From Streptomyces sp. NBC_00271 (lineage in GTDB: Bacteria > Actinomycetota > Actinomycetes > Streptomycetales > Streptomycetaceae), in NCBI RefSeq assembly GCF_036178845.1, contig NZ_CP108070.1, positions 930,001 to 994,000 on the forward strand: a stretch of DNA of 64,000 nucleotides, read 5' to 3'. Positions 38,709 to 47,776 of this stretch are shown one piece after another (the first letter of the stretch is position 1; every line of letters starts with the position of its first letter). The notes below the pieces were generated by a model, which did no database searches, was not told the DNA's origin, and worked only from the letters and a program-made list of their open reading frames with translations. A program made the translations under genes and the position numbers.

Positions 38709-38924
38709 TCACCACACCTCAGGGCCGCCGCCGTGCCACTCGATGACCGGCGAGTCCGCCACATCGATCTCATCCATACCAGCCCAGCCCAGCCCGCCCG
38801 CCCGCCCGCCGCATGATCTCGGCCAAACCACTCAGACTGCAGGCCGCCCCCACGGGCTGCCCGTCCACGCGCACTTGGCGCCCCCCTTGGTGGGCAGGCA
38901 AACGATCACGGAACGCTCGGTCAT
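38709..38924 (-). pseudogene. Small actinobacterial protein with two frameshifts
   Basis: Three segments in changing frames join into one protein of about 71 residues: MTERSVIVCLPTKGGA, then VRVDGQPVGAACSLSGLAEIMRRAG, then GMDEIDVADSPVIEWHGGG to the end at 38709. One base is missing near 38870, and the second shift lies exactly in a (GCCC)n/(AGCCC)n simple-sequence tract. The ending DSPVIEWHGGGPE feels familiar from Streptomyces hypothetical proteins; function unknown. Confidence 0.5.
38780..38810. repeat. Simple-sequence tract (AGCCC)3-(GCCC)4
   Basis: Three AGCCC units run directly into four GCCC units. It lies inside the small broken gene and accounts for its second frameshift: loss of one 4-bp unit would rejoin the frames. 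Confidence 0.85.
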
Positions 38925-39232
38925 TCGGCAAGCATCGCCCGCAGCCACACCCCGCGCATCCGGACGTAGCCCGCGGCGCCTTACCGGACGCTGCGCTGTT
39001 CCAGGAGGCGTACTGGTTCGCCTGAACACGCGTACGAAGGTTGCGCTCGATACCTTCGCCGAGGCGGCCGAGGGTCGGCGGGATCTCCTCAACGCTGTCC
39101 AGGGCGAGGCGCACGTTGGGCAAAGCCGGGCCCCTCCTCTACGCCGACCGCCCGGTGAACGGCAGCGGCCGGCGGTACGCAGCCCTCGACGCCGATCACT
39201 CACGGCCCGCCAAACGGGAAGTCAACGACCTC
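38925..39232. other. No intact gene
   Basis: A minus-strand frame beginning PNVRLALDSVEEIPPTLGRL (from 39123) looks like the start of a small helical protein but runs into the frameshifted gene at 38924; not assigned. Confidence 0.3.
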
Positions 39233-39545
39233 TCAGTGAACGAGCGCCTTGCGCAGCCCGGGTTTCGATGCATCGGCCCACGCGGCCGACAGTTCCCGTT
39301 CGCGCACTTTGGCCACGGCTTGCTCCTGGCCGTACAGCAGGCCCCAGGTGAAACCGGGCTCGCCTGCCGCGTGCGCCGCCAGGGCCAGGTGCCGCAGGGC
39401 TCCCGCGCGACGACGGTGTCCTGATGGTCCCCGAGCACCTTCTGTACGCGCTTACCGAGCCGCTTGGCGGGTTTGCCGAGCGAGGCGCGCGCCGGTTCGG
39501 TGGCGTACCGCGTCTTCTTCGCCGCCTTGCGGGCCTGGCGGCTCC
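39233..39545 (-). pseudogene. C-terminal CHAD-domain remnant
   Basis: Minus-strand sequence reads QARKAAKKTRYATEPARAS, then KRVQKVLGDHQDTVVARE, shifts one frame near 39400, and continues ALRHLALAAHAAGEPGFTW to KPGLRKALVH and stop. This is the C-terminal third of a CHAD domain (conserved His/Lys/Arg helices that bind polyphosphate). The N-terminal two thirds are missing. Confidence 0.78.
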
Positions 39546-39984
39546 GGCGAGGCCAGCGACGCTCCACTGCCGGAATGAACGCGCCCAGAGAGCGGCGGGG
39601 CGTCGCCCCCGTGACCGCCCCGGCGTCCCGTGAGGCCCCGCTCGCGCCCGGCCTGCGCCCGGCCGGCATGCTCGGGGCGACCCGCCGCGGGCCGGCCACC
39701 GGGCGACCGTCGGGCGCGCGGTGGCCACTCGAGGTATTCCTCCACGGTGTGCAACAGAGAGCCGGAGCGAACACGGAGCCGCTCCAGAGGCACAAGGTGG
39801 GCTGACCACACCCTGACTCAAGGGCGGAGGCGGAGCCAGCACCGAACCTCGGCCAGCCCTGATCGTCGGCGGTGCTGCGGGCAGCCTCCCAGTCAGGGCG
39901 TCCGAGCGACCTCGACGGGGCCCCAGATGTTGAGGGAAGCGACGGCCGCCGGTGGGCTCGGGCCGCCGGGACTGGAACGATGTC
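39546..39984. other. About 440 bp without recognisable genes
   Basis: Probably the eroded 5' part of the CHAD gene; no homologous stretch or promoter could be identified. Confidence 0.35.
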
Positions 39985-40332
39985 CTAGCTGCTCAGGGCC
40001 TGGTGGAGCGTGGGATAGCAGGGCATCACAGTGTCGAGGCCGACGAGCTGAAGGACGCGCAGGATGTAGGGGGTGGGGCCGGCCACGCGCACCCAGCTCT
40101 GGATGGCAGTGGCGGCCTGGTGAGCCCCGATCAGGGCGTTGATGCCAGTGGAGTCCATGAAGGTCACCTGACTCAGGTCCATCACGGTGTGCCGGGTGGC
40201 TTCACCGTCGGGGCCCAGGAGCGCGCGCTGGATCTCCGCGCCGGTAGTGAGGTCGACTTCGCCACGCAAGGCCAGCACGACGATGCCGTCGGCGGTGGTG
40301 AACCGGGTGACCGACAGCCTTGGAGGCTCCAT
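39985..40332 (-). CDS. STAS-domain anti-sigma factor antagonist
   Basis: 115 residues. A single STAS domain has VVLALRGEVDLTTGAEIQRALL and the phosphorylation-site region LSQVTFMDSTGINALIGAH, where the Ser of DSTG is the expected kinase target. It would bind an RsbW-like anti-sigma kinase and release a stress sigma factor. ATG 40332 has GAAGGG 9 nt upstream; ATG 40341 is too close to it. The gene overlaps the stop of a small upstream frame, suggesting coupling. Confidence 0.9.
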   Translation of the reverse strand: MEPPRLSVTRFTTADGIVVLALRGEVDLTTGAEIQRALLGPDGEATRHTVMDLSQVTFMDSTGINALIGAHQAATAIQSWVRVAGPTPYILRVLQLVGLDTVMPCYPTLHQALSS

Positions 40333-40337
40333 CGTGG

Positions 40338-40595
40338 TCATCCCTTCACGCCACAGGGCTCGGCCAGCGGCGTGTCGAGGCCGATAGCGGCGGCGGTCAG
40401 TTGCTGCTGCACTGGCTCGGGCAGCGGATCTCCGTGGACCGTGTCCACCAGGTTGTCCATGCAAGCGAGTTCAGTGCGCGCATCCTGCGTGGCCTCGCCG
40501 GCCGCAGTGCCCTCCCGCGGGGGGTAGTGGCCTGTGCACGCGAGCGGGGACCTCTCGCCGCTCTCGGGCTGCACAGAAGGCGCACGCTCTGACAT
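40338..40595 (-). CDS. Small hypothetical protein upstream of the STAS gene
   Basis: 85 residues, acidic and Pro/Ala-rich (MSERAPSVQPESGERSPLAC; middle MDNLVDTVHGDPLPEPVQQQL). There is GGGAG before the ATG, and its TGA lies just upstream of the STAS start, implying a two-gene operon. No family recognised. Confidence 0.5.
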   Translation of the reverse strand: MSERAPSVQPESGERSPLACTGHYPPREGTAAGEATQDARTELACMDNLVDTVHGDPLPEPVQQQLTAAAIGLDTPLAEPCGVKG

Positions 40596-40727
40596 GGCCG
40601 CCGCTCCCTAGGCATCCACCCGACTCTGACCCCGCAAGCGTCCACGCCCCACCGTTCACCCGTCAAGAGATACCGGAAAAGCTTTTCACACTTTCGTATA
40701 CGTGAATACTGCGTCTATCCTGAGGTG

Positions 40728-41099
40728 ATGCGTGGAGTACCCGAGTCACATACAGGCTGGACGTTCCTGACCAATCACGCCCGCGTGCTGGCCGCGATCG
40801 CCGAGGACCGCACCACCCGCATCCGCGACATCGCCGCGCGGTGCCAGCTCACCGAGCGGGCCGTCCAGAAGATCATTTCGGATTTGGAGGAAGACGGGTA
40901 TCTCACCCACACCCGCCAAGGACGCTCCAACGAGTACCGGATCGAAGAGGGGACCAACCTGCGGCACCCGGCAGACTCCGGGCCGACGGTGGCGGATCTC
41001 CTCGCCCTCCTTGCTCAGCACGACGCCGAACACGGCAGCCGGAACCAGCAGTTGCACACGACACCCCCGCACGAACGAACAACGGAAGGTGACCGGTGA
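40728..41099 (+). CDS. Winged-helix (MarR-like) transcriptional regulator
   Basis: 123 residues. The winged helix WTFLTNHARVLAAIAEDRTT, RIRDIAARCQLTERAVQKIISDLEEDGYLTHTRQGRSNEYRI is complete. A Leu-rich tail follows. Such small regulators (ArsR/MarR-like) are common in Streptomyces. The upstream region has a CGTATACG palindrome within TTCAC-N12-GTGAA near 40685-40707, a possible operator. Confidence 0.85.
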   Translation: MRGVPESHTGWTFLTNHARVLAAIAEDRTTRIRDIAARCQLTERAVQKIISDLEEDGYLTHTRQGRSNEYRIEEGTNLRHPADSGPTVADLLALLAQHDAEHGSRNQQLHTTPPHERTTEGDR

Positions 41100-41236
41100 C
41101 GACATCGGCACGACCCCCCGGGTGGCTGACACACCGCAGCGCCGGACCGGCTTTCGCAGTCGGCGTGACGGCGCCGCATTCCTGGGCATGAGATGAATCG
41201 AACTGACGCCGGACTCCCGATACCCCGGAGGCGACG

Positions 41237-41578
41237 TTGACGTCCGAAGCGGACACGACACAGCAACTCTCCCAGCATCCCGCGCCCCCTGAGACCTCCA
41301 TGGACACGGTTCTGCGACTGGAGGACGAAAACCTCCAGCTCAAAGAGGCAGTGCGCTCGCACGCCGTTGTCGATCAGGCCATCGGGGTCATCCTGGCAGT
41401 AGGACAGCTGACTCCCGACCAGGGCTGGGACGTGCTGCGGAGCACCTCCCAGAACACCAACATCAAGTTGCGGCACGTGGCCGAACTGATCGTCGACTGG
41501 GCGCGAACAGGCCGGCTGCCCACTGAGATTCGCAGCCAGCTGGAGCACCAGCTCGGCGTCGACAGGCGCCGTGAGTGA
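41237..41578 (+). CDS. ANTAR-domain RNA-binding antiterminator
   Basis: 113 residues. A short coiled segment (TVLRLEDENLQLKEAV) leads into an ANTAR domain: VVDQAIGVILAVGQLTPDQGWDVLRSTSQNTNIKLRHVAE. ANTAR proteins bind paired hexaloop hairpins in nascent mRNA to prevent termination. No sensor domain is fused, so it may work with a partner. Start TTG with GGAGG 6 nt upstream; ATG 41300 is the alternative. A paralogue lies at 44676. Confidence 0.85.
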   Translation: MTSEADTTQQLSQHPAPPETSMDTVLRLEDENLQLKEAVRSHAVVDQAIGVILAVGQLTPDQGWDVLRSTSQNTNIKLRHVAELIVDWARTGRLPTEIRSQLEHQLGVDRRRE

Positions 41579-41802
41579 ACGCGAGTAGCTGCTCGTTTGC
41601 ACCGTGCAGCGGTCCCGCTCGACTCACGCGGTCAGGAGAGGCGCCAAGCGGTGATCGTGACGGCAGGCGCTTCGGGCCATGGACCACACAAAGATGAGAG
41701 GAGGGCCGTATCCCCCACTCTCACGCCGCCGTAACCATCGGGCGCAGGGTCACCAGCCCCGGCGATCTCGGCGACCCAGAGGATCCAGGAAACGTCGATG
41801 TA

Positions 41803-42019
41803 CAGGCCGGCCGAAGCCGCACGTGACGCGGGTCTGTCCGCCGAGTTCATGACCTAGATCGAGTGACCCTTCGCCATCGCCGGCGCGGTCCGGATGAGCA
41901 GGCAGGCCCAGTTCCATCCCCGCAAGTACCTGCTGGTGCTCACCGCCGACCTGCGCCAACGGGGCGGCACGCCGTACGAGGCAACGCGCGTCGTCGGCCT
42001 CACCGAGGGCGAACCCTGT
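41803..42019 (+). pseudogene. Gap-free 217-bp duplicated fragment of the FAD/Rieske oxidoreductase gene
   Basis: Colinear without indels with 46199-46415 of the intact gene (constant offset 4396). Shared peptide: [23 protein letters not shown]. The copy has in-frame TAG and TGA where the intact gene has GAG and CTG, so it is dead. It is the remnant of a duplication whose other parts have been lost or scrambled. Confidence 0.88.
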
Positions 42020-42865
42020 GAACCGGCGGGCGTCCAACGCCGTCACCTACGGCCCCGTCGGAACCGTCCTGGTCACCCAGTCCTGGCTGGTCCAAGGTTG
42101 TCCACGCGGTGACGCCCCGCGTAGACCAGGGCCTGGTGACAGATGCGGAGAACGATTCCCTCTACTGTGCCACCGCGGTTGAACCAGCAGCGGCAGGTGG
42201 CCATTCGGCCTCGCCACCGAGGTGGTCCACGCGCATGTTCTCGCACACCGTTCCCTGGATGAGGACGAGCCTCAGCGGGGCCACACGGCGAAGTGGGCTC
42301 TAGCCCGCGCCGATTTTGGCCGATTCGGCGCCGAGGAACTCGCTCACACCTGGGTTCAGGCTCCGCAGCACACTCCCTCCTCGGCAACAACAGCAGTTGT
42401 GAAAGCGCCGACGCCAATCCGTACGGACTGCAATGCAAGAGCACAGTCACCACCTCCACGGTCGGCCGGCCCGGCGGCCGGGCAGGCGAACAGTCCGGTG
42501 CCGCCACACACTCCGGGTCTTCGGGACGGTGCGTTGGACCCGGTCGGATTCGAGGTCGCCGACGACGTTGCGGTGACAGAGCGGACCTACTCGTAGCCGC
42601 GTGGCTGGACGAGCATGCCCGCAAGCACTTCGAGTACGGCCTTCAGGTCTTCTGTGCTGACGGCGGCCTCACGCTCTCTCGCAGACCCCGGAGCACTCGC
42701 CCCCTTCTTCGGAACCTCTTGAACGATCGCTGGGCCCGGACAGAGCGAATGAGTAGCGGTACAAGTTCTGCCCAGGGGGCGCAGACCTGAGGACGTTCCT
42801 GCACACCTCATTCGAGCGGCGCCAAACGCGACAACCCGCTACCGAGGGCTTGCGCAGGCATCGGG
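42020..42865. other. About 850 bp without supported genes
   Basis: Between the fragment and the ATP-grasp gene no frame shows convincing protein features on either strand. Confidence 0.45.
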
Positions 42866-44128
42866 TCAGATCGATTCGAATTCCATGGCTTGGGACAGCC
42901 AGGCATCCCACTCGCCTACACCGTCAGCGTTGGCAGAGATCACCGCGTAGCGCCAGGAACGGCCATCCGACGGCGCATCCACGTAGAGGACGACGCCTTC
43001 ACGCCGTGCCGGGTCGAAGGCGAGGTGGTGTTCCCGCAGCCGGGCGAGGGCTTGTTCGAAGGAGAAGGGCCGTCGTGTATACCCCTTGGACAGCGACCAT
43101 GCCGGACGGCCGACCGCCGACCCCGCAGTCAGTCGGGTGACCATCGTGTGGGGCGTTGTCGTCGCGGTACGGCGGATGTTGCTCTCGTCGGCATACACCG
43201 CGCCGTCCGTGCTGACCAGCGCGTCCACTCCAAAGGGCCCCGCGTAGCCATAGTCGGCCAGGTAGCGGCCCAGTTGGAGCCCCCATTCCTCCAACTCCCC
43301 GGCCACGTGCACGCAGGACGGCGGCAGCGGAGACACGTATCCCGTGAAGGAACCCTGGTTTGTGTGCATCGCACCGCTGAACAGGACTCGCGTCCCGGAG
43401 GTGTTGGTCTCCAGCTGGATGCTGACCGACGCGGACACGTCCACGCGCTCCTCCACCACCCAGGTCCCCACGGGACCACCAATCACATCAAGCTCCACGG
43501 CTGGTCCGCCTTCCAGGTCGCCGCGCGCTACGAAGCGCATCCCGTGGCCTCCGGCAGAGCGGTCAGGCTTGATCACCACTCGCTCGTACTGCCCCAGAAA
43601 CTCACGTACGACCCCGTCCACCTCAGGGCGTCGGCACACCTGACCCGCAGGCAATCGCATCCCCAGGCGCTCGGCCACCTCGCGGAACCCGGCCTTCGTG
43701 TTCAGCCGCATGGTGATCTTCAGCGCGGCCGCGGCGTCGTCAACCGTGGAGTAGGGGTGGACCGTGAGGCCGAGATCCCGCGCGAAGCCGATCGCCGACG
43801 CATCCAGTGCTGTCGGCAGCAGCGCGGCACCCGGTTCGCCGGCAAGAGCCCGTAGTCGGTCCGTGAGCCCAGCCTGACGTACCGCTTGCGCCAACGGGAC
43901 GGCACCGACCGGCGGTACCGCGATCACCGTCACGCTCTCGCTGGGCACCCCCGTCAGGCCGGTCACATATTCCAGGAACTCCTTTCCCAGAGGTACGGGG
44001 CTCACCAGTACGTCTCCGGGCCGCAGAAGCCACGCCTTGCGCGGCGCCTGCTGTGCCCACTGAGCCAGCACCTCGCCCTCGCCGAGATCTACTGCCAGGT
44101 CCGAAAGAAAGTTCGCAAAAAAGATCAC
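42866..44128 (-). CDS. PGM1-like ATP-grasp peptide ligase
   Basis: About 420 residues. A preATP-grasp domain (VIFFANFLSDLAVDL; LRPGDVLVSPVPLGKEFLEYV) is followed by an ATP-grasp fold with YERVVIKPDRSAGGHGMRFV, WVVEERVDVSAS, GPFGVDALV and YADESNIRR (metal-binding E/N). The C-terminal domain resembles the PGM1 tail (WRYAVISANADG). PGM1 ligates an amino acid to the N-terminus of ribosomal peptides in pheganomycin biosynthesis. GTG 44128 was chosen because AAGGG lies 7 nt upstream; GTG 44149 is possible. Two small frames precede it. Substrate unknown. Confidence 0.8.
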   Translation of the reverse strand: MIFFANFLSDLAVDLGEGEVLAQWAQQAPRKAWLLRPGDVLVSPVPLGKEFLEYVTGLTGVPSESVTVIAVPPVGAVPLAQAVRQAGLTDRLRALAGEPGAALLPTALDASAIGFARDLGLTVHPYSTVDDAAAALKITMRLNTKAGFREVAERLGMRLPAGQVCRRPEVDGVVREFLGQYERVVIKPDRSAGGHGMRFVARGDLEGGPAVELDVIGGPVGTWVVEERVDVSASVSIQLETNTSGTRVLFSGAMHTNQGSFTGYVSPLPPSCVHVAGELEEWGLQLGRYLADYGYAGPFGVDALVSTDGAVYADESNIRRTATTTPHTMVTRLTAGSAVGRPAWSLSKGYTRRPFSFEQALARLREHHLAFDPARREGVVLYVDAPSDGRSWRYAVISANADGVGEWDAWLSQAMEFESI

Positions 44129-44188
44129 AGCACTTCCCTTGCTCACCACCGTGCCGATCCGTCATCGCCTCTCCCGTGCGCATCCGAA

Positions 44189-44239
44189 TCACGCCTCCCA
44201 TGGGCGTCGGCTCCGACGAAGCTCCGTCCAGCCATGCAT
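44189..44239 (-). CDS. 16-residue ORF upstream of the ATP-grasp gene
   Basis: MHGWTELRRSRRPWEA. An exceptionally good ribosome site (GGGGGAGG, 3-4 nt from ATG) precedes it, and it ends about 60 nt before the ATP-grasp start on the same strand. It could be a leader peptide or a ligase substrate; nothing but position and the ribosome site supports it. Confidence 0.4.
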   Translation of the reverse strand: MHGWTELRRSRRPWEA

Positions 44240-44675
44240 GTACCTCCCCCTTCTTCCCTCACCGCGACCACGCCGAGGCTGGTCTCGCACGATTGCCACT
44301 CGACAACAGGGCAAAAGGCACCGGGAGGTGAGACATCGTGCTGAGATGGCTCAGGCCGCCAGGAAGAGCAAAATCGACGGTCGTGGACACATCCGATTCC
44401 GTTCGGCGAGGCGTGCGGGCCTCGAGTAGCAAGCGGGTTGACCCGCTCCTCAGCGTGAAATCCATGGTGGCGGCCATGACTGCGAGGCTCCCGCGACGGG
44501 GAGGTACTTCATCGAAACACCAAGGGCGGAGGGGGAGAACAGTCACCCCTCGCACAACGCCGTACCCCGTAGCCCGTCGCCTGTAGCCCCAGTGCCGACC
44601 GCGAGCAACCGCGTGCGTCACGAATCGTCCTGGGCGATCCTGGATTAGGCACCGTCGTCCGGGAAGGCGTGGGAC
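44240..44675. other. Intergenic, with one doubtful 72-codon frame
   Basis: A minus-strand frame from ATG 44477 to TGA 44259 ends SHLPVPFALLSSGNRARPAS. It lies immediately upstream of the 16-codon frame, with no clear ribosome site or codon bias. The promoters of the ATP-grasp unit and of the ANTAR gene must lie here. Confidence 0.35.
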
Positions 44676-45041
44676 ATGGCTACTCCCGCATGGCTCCCTC
44701 AGACCGGGGTCCCCTCCACAGGGGGTGATGCGGAGGAATCCGTGATGGAGCAAACACGTCGGCTCACAGAGGAGAACCACCAGCTCAAGGAGGGTATGCA
44801 GACCCGTGCTTGCATTGACCAGGCCATGGGCGTGGTGGTCGCGCAGGGAGGCGTCACGCCCGACGACCCGTGGGACCTGTTGCGTGAGGTGTCGATGAAC
44901 ACCAACACGAAACTGCGGATAGTGGCCGAGGCTCTGGTCGCCTGGCCCGCCGGCGGGGCACTGCCCGATGACGTCGGCCATGCTCTCGGCATCGCCCTCG
45001 CAGCACACACGTCCGCCCGGTGCGCCAGGTCGCCCCGGTAG
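44676..45041 (+). CDS. Second ANTAR-domain protein
   Basis: 121 residues, paralogous to the gene at 41237: RLTEENHQLKEGMQ, then CIDQAMGVVVAQGGVTPDDPWDLLREVSMNTNTKLRIVAE. The ANTAR fold is complete, with a short basic tail. Start ATG 44676. Likely an RNA-binding antiterminator; target unknown. Confidence 0.85.
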   Translation: MATPAWLPQTGVPSTGGDAEESVMEQTRRLTEENHQLKEGMQTRACIDQAMGVVVAQGGVTPDDPWDLLREVSMNTNTKLRIVAEALVAWPAGGALPDDVGHALGIALAAHTSARCARSPR

Positions 45042-45254
45042 CCAGACGCTGTCGTCGTTGAGCTCCCTCGGAGCACAGGAGAGCCGCTTGTCACAGACTC
45101 CTCAGGATCTGGGGCAGATTCTTGATCACGTAGTGTCCCAGCACATCTGCCGCAGCATCTGTGGGTAGCGCCTCGAGTCCACGGCGAGCAGCCCCTCATC
45201 TTGGTCGCTTGCGCGGCCCGCGCCAGCATCTCTCAGTGCAAAGAGTTCCCCACA

Positions 45255-45665
45255 CTACGGCGCCGACGTCATGGTGCTGTTCCCCGAGTTGTTGACCAGC
45301 ACGTCGATCACGGCCCAGGCGGCTTCCGTCCGGGAGCGCGGTTTCGTGTCCCGAGTCGTCAGAAGGCCGAACCGGGATTCCCGGGCGCGCGTCCGGCTTC
45401 GGCTTGAAGGCCTTGATTGTGTGCAGCGTCGCACGGCCCTTGTTCGTGCCCTTGTCCGATACATCGGCGCCCTCACCGACGGCCCGGCGAGGGACGTGAT
45501 TACCCCGCCCATCGTCGTCAGGTCGTCCAGTGGTTGTCGCTCGTCAAGCTGCCGCACCTCCTCGACACCCTCCATGAAGTTCGGGAACTCCTCGAACTGC
45601 GTCCACTGGTTGTAGGCGATGCGGACGGGCACCTCGATATCCACTGCTTCCTTCACCGTACTCAT
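45255..45665 (-). pseudogene. SRPBCC (cyclase/dehydrase) remnant with foreign tail
   Basis: The first 43 codons read [43 protein letters not shown], a textbook SRPBCC start with its ribosome site (GAGGAGG). The frame then loses similarity, although DNHW appears in another frame. It ends in IDVLVNNSGNS, an SDR motif. So a truncated SRPBCC gene abuts an SDR scrap in one continuous frame. Confidence 0.75.
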
Positions 45666-45773
45666 CGTTTCCTCCTCACGTGCAGTCCTTCCGCACGACA
45701 CCCGGTACCCGCGCGGAGCAATGAACACCGACATATCAGGCGTATCGCACACCATGAGGGGCACTCGGCCGCC

Positions 45774-47306
45774 ATGAACGCCGAGACAGCAACTCAGGGG
45801 TCCTACTGGATGGAGTCCGCACCGCCCGGCGACCCCGCTCCCCCGCCGTCCGGTGACCTCACCGTCGACGTTGCCGTGGTCGGCGCCGGCATCGCCGGGC
45901 TCAGCACGGCCTGGGAGCTGGTCAGGCAGGGACGCGAGGTCGCGGTGCTGGAGGCCGGCCGCATCGCCGCCGGGGTCACCGGCCACACGACGGCCAAACT
46001 GACCGCCCTGCACACCCTGGTCTACGACCATCTGCGCCGCACACGCGGCCCCGAAGGCGCACGACTGTACGCGCGCTCGCAGACCGAGGCGATCCGGCAC
46101 GCCCACGAGATCGTCGACGAGCTCGGCATCGACTGCGAGTGGGAGGGGGCGGCGGCCTGCACCTACGCCGAGAATCCACGGCGCGCCCGCGAGCTGCGGG
46201 CCGAGGCCGAAGCCGCACGCGAGGCGGGCCTGCCGGCCGAGTTCGTCACCGAGACCGACCTGCCCTTCGCGATCGCCGGGGCGGTCCGGGTGAGCGGTCA
46301 GGCCCAGTTCCATCCCCGTAAGTACCTGCTGGCCCTCACTGAAGACCTGCGCCGACGCGGCGGCACCGTGTACGAGGAAACACGCGTCGTCGGCCTCACC
46401 GAGGGCGAACCCTGCGTCCTGCGCACCGACACCGGTGTATCGGTCCGCGCCGACGAGGTCGTGATCGCCACCCACTACCCGATCTTCGACCGGGCCCTCC
46501 TCTTCACCCGCCTCAGCCCACGCCGCGAACTCGTCGTCGCCGCGACCATCGACGAGGACCGCGCCCCGCGGGACATGTACATCACGCCGGAACAGGCCAC
46601 GCGCTCCGTGCGCAGCGCGCCGTACCGTGACGGCAACCGCCTGCTGATCGTCACCGGGGAACACTTCGTCCCCGGCACCGCGGACGTGGAGGAGCGGTTC
46701 GCGCGGCTGGTGGGCTGGGCCGACGACCGCTTCGCCGGGCTCACCTTCACCCATCGCTGGGCCACGCAGGACAACGACCCCACCGACTCCGTCCCTCTGG
46801 TCGGACCGCTCCACCCCCGCAGTCGGCACACCTACGTGGCCACCGGCTTCGGCGGCTGGGGCCTGAGCGGCGGCGTCATGGCGGGCAGTCTGCTCACCGG
46901 TCTGATCAACGGCCGCCCGGCCGCCTGGAGCAACCTCTACGACCCGCGCCGCCTGGCGTCTGTGCTCCACGAAGGGAAGTCGTTCCTGAAGCATCAGGCC
47001 CACGTGGCCCGGCACTTCGTCGGCGACCGCATATCGCCCGTGCCGAGCCCCGCACCGGACGGCATCCCCCCGGGCCACGGCGCCGTGGTGCGCCAGGGCA
47101 CCCGACAGTACGCCGTCCACCGGGACGAAAGCGGCTCACTCCAGGCGGTCTCGGCCCGCTGCACCCACCTCGGCTGCATCGTGTCCTTCAACCACGCGGA
47201 GCAGGCATGGGAGTGCCCGTGCCACGGATCACGCTTCGCCCCGGACGGAGAGATCCTCCAAGGCCCTGCAGTACACCCTCTGGAAGAACGCGACATCCCG
47301 GAATAG
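45774..47306 (+). CDS. FAD-dependent oxidoreductase with C-terminal Rieske domain
   Basis: 510 residues. The N-terminal DAO-type FAD domain ([22 protein letters not shown]) has the [13 protein letters not shown] active-site region, and [15 protein letters not shown] closes the FAD site. A linker (about 395-425) is followed by a Rieske [2Fe-2S] domain with CTHLGC and CPCHGS. Such fusions are widespread in actinobacteria and of uncertain substrate; the redox partner would be internal. The ATG begins the natural [19 protein letters not shown]-terminus. Part of it is duplicated at 41803-42019. Confidence 0.92.
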   Translation: MNAETATQGSYWMESAPPGDPAPPPSGDLTVDVAVVGAGIAGLSTAWELVRQGREVAVLEAGRIAAGVTGHTTAKLTALHTLVYDHLRRTRGPEGARLYARSQTEAIRHAHEIVDELGIDCEWEGAAACTYAENPRRARELRAEAEAAREAGLPAEFVTETDLPFAIAGAVRVSGQAQFHPRKYLLALTEDLRRRGGTVYEETRVVGLTEGEPCVLRTDTGVSVRADEVVIATHYPIFDRALLFTRLSPRRELVVAATIDEDRAPRDMYITPEQATRSVRSAPYRDGNRLLIVTGEHFVPGTADVEERFARLVGWADDRFAGLTFTHRWATQDNDPTDSVPLVGPLHPRSRHTYVATGFGGWGLSGGVMAGSLLTGLINGRPAAWSNLYDPRRLASVLHEGKSFLKHQAHVARHFVGDRISPVPSPAPDGIPPGHGAVVRQGTRQYAVHRDESGSLQAVSARCTHLGCIVSFNHAEQAWECPCHGSRFAPDGEILQGPAVHPLEERDIPE

Positions 47307-47377
47307 CCGCAACCAAAGGAAGGTGCAACACACACCTAACATCCAAAGGGGAAGCCTCGCCGAAAGCAGGTCGACCC

Positions 47378-47776
47378 ATGGCAAAGAAGCCACACACGTC
47401 CCAGCCACCCCACGGACAAGGCCCGAGCCGTCATAAGGGCACCGAGCAACACGGCTGGTCACCCGACGTGGACGAGACACGCCAGCAGGACAACCCGAGT
47501 GCCCACCGCTCCTTCCACACCGCCGAGCACGGCGGCGGGAAAGGCCCGGGACGGACGAAGTCCAAGGAAGAAACGAAGCCCGTACCGGGCGACACGGTGG
47601 AAAGCGGCACCACACGCGGCGAGGAGTACGCCGATAAGGACGAGAAAGGCCGGCGGGACACGGGACGCAAGGGCCGCTCCCAGCGCCCCAGCGGCACCAA
47701 GGACGCCTCCGCGGACCGGCGTCGACCCCCAGGACCCACCATCCCGACGCCGCCCAGGCTAAAGGTTGTCCCATAA
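47378..47776 (+). CDS. Hydrophilic disordered protein truncated by an IS
   Basis: 132 codons of very polar sequence (MAKKPHTSQPPHGQGPSRHKG; GEEYADKDEKGRRDTGRKGR), predicted disordered, typical of small stress-linked Streptomyces proteins. The last residues and stop codon fall in the left end of the IS5-type element, so the native C-terminus may be lost. Confidence 0.6.
   Translation: MAKKPHTSQPPHGQGPSRHKGTEQHGWSPDVDETRQQDNPSAHRSFHTAEHGGGKGPGRTKSKEETKPVPGDTVESGTTRGEEYADKDEKGRRDTGRKGRSQRPSGTKDASADRRRPPGPTIPTPPRLKVVP

Noticed and set aside
44259..44477. 72-codon frame as a definite RiPP precursor
   Set aside because: Only position and a weak PFAL-like motif support it; no ribosome site or codon bias. 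Kept as a hypothesis in the findings only.
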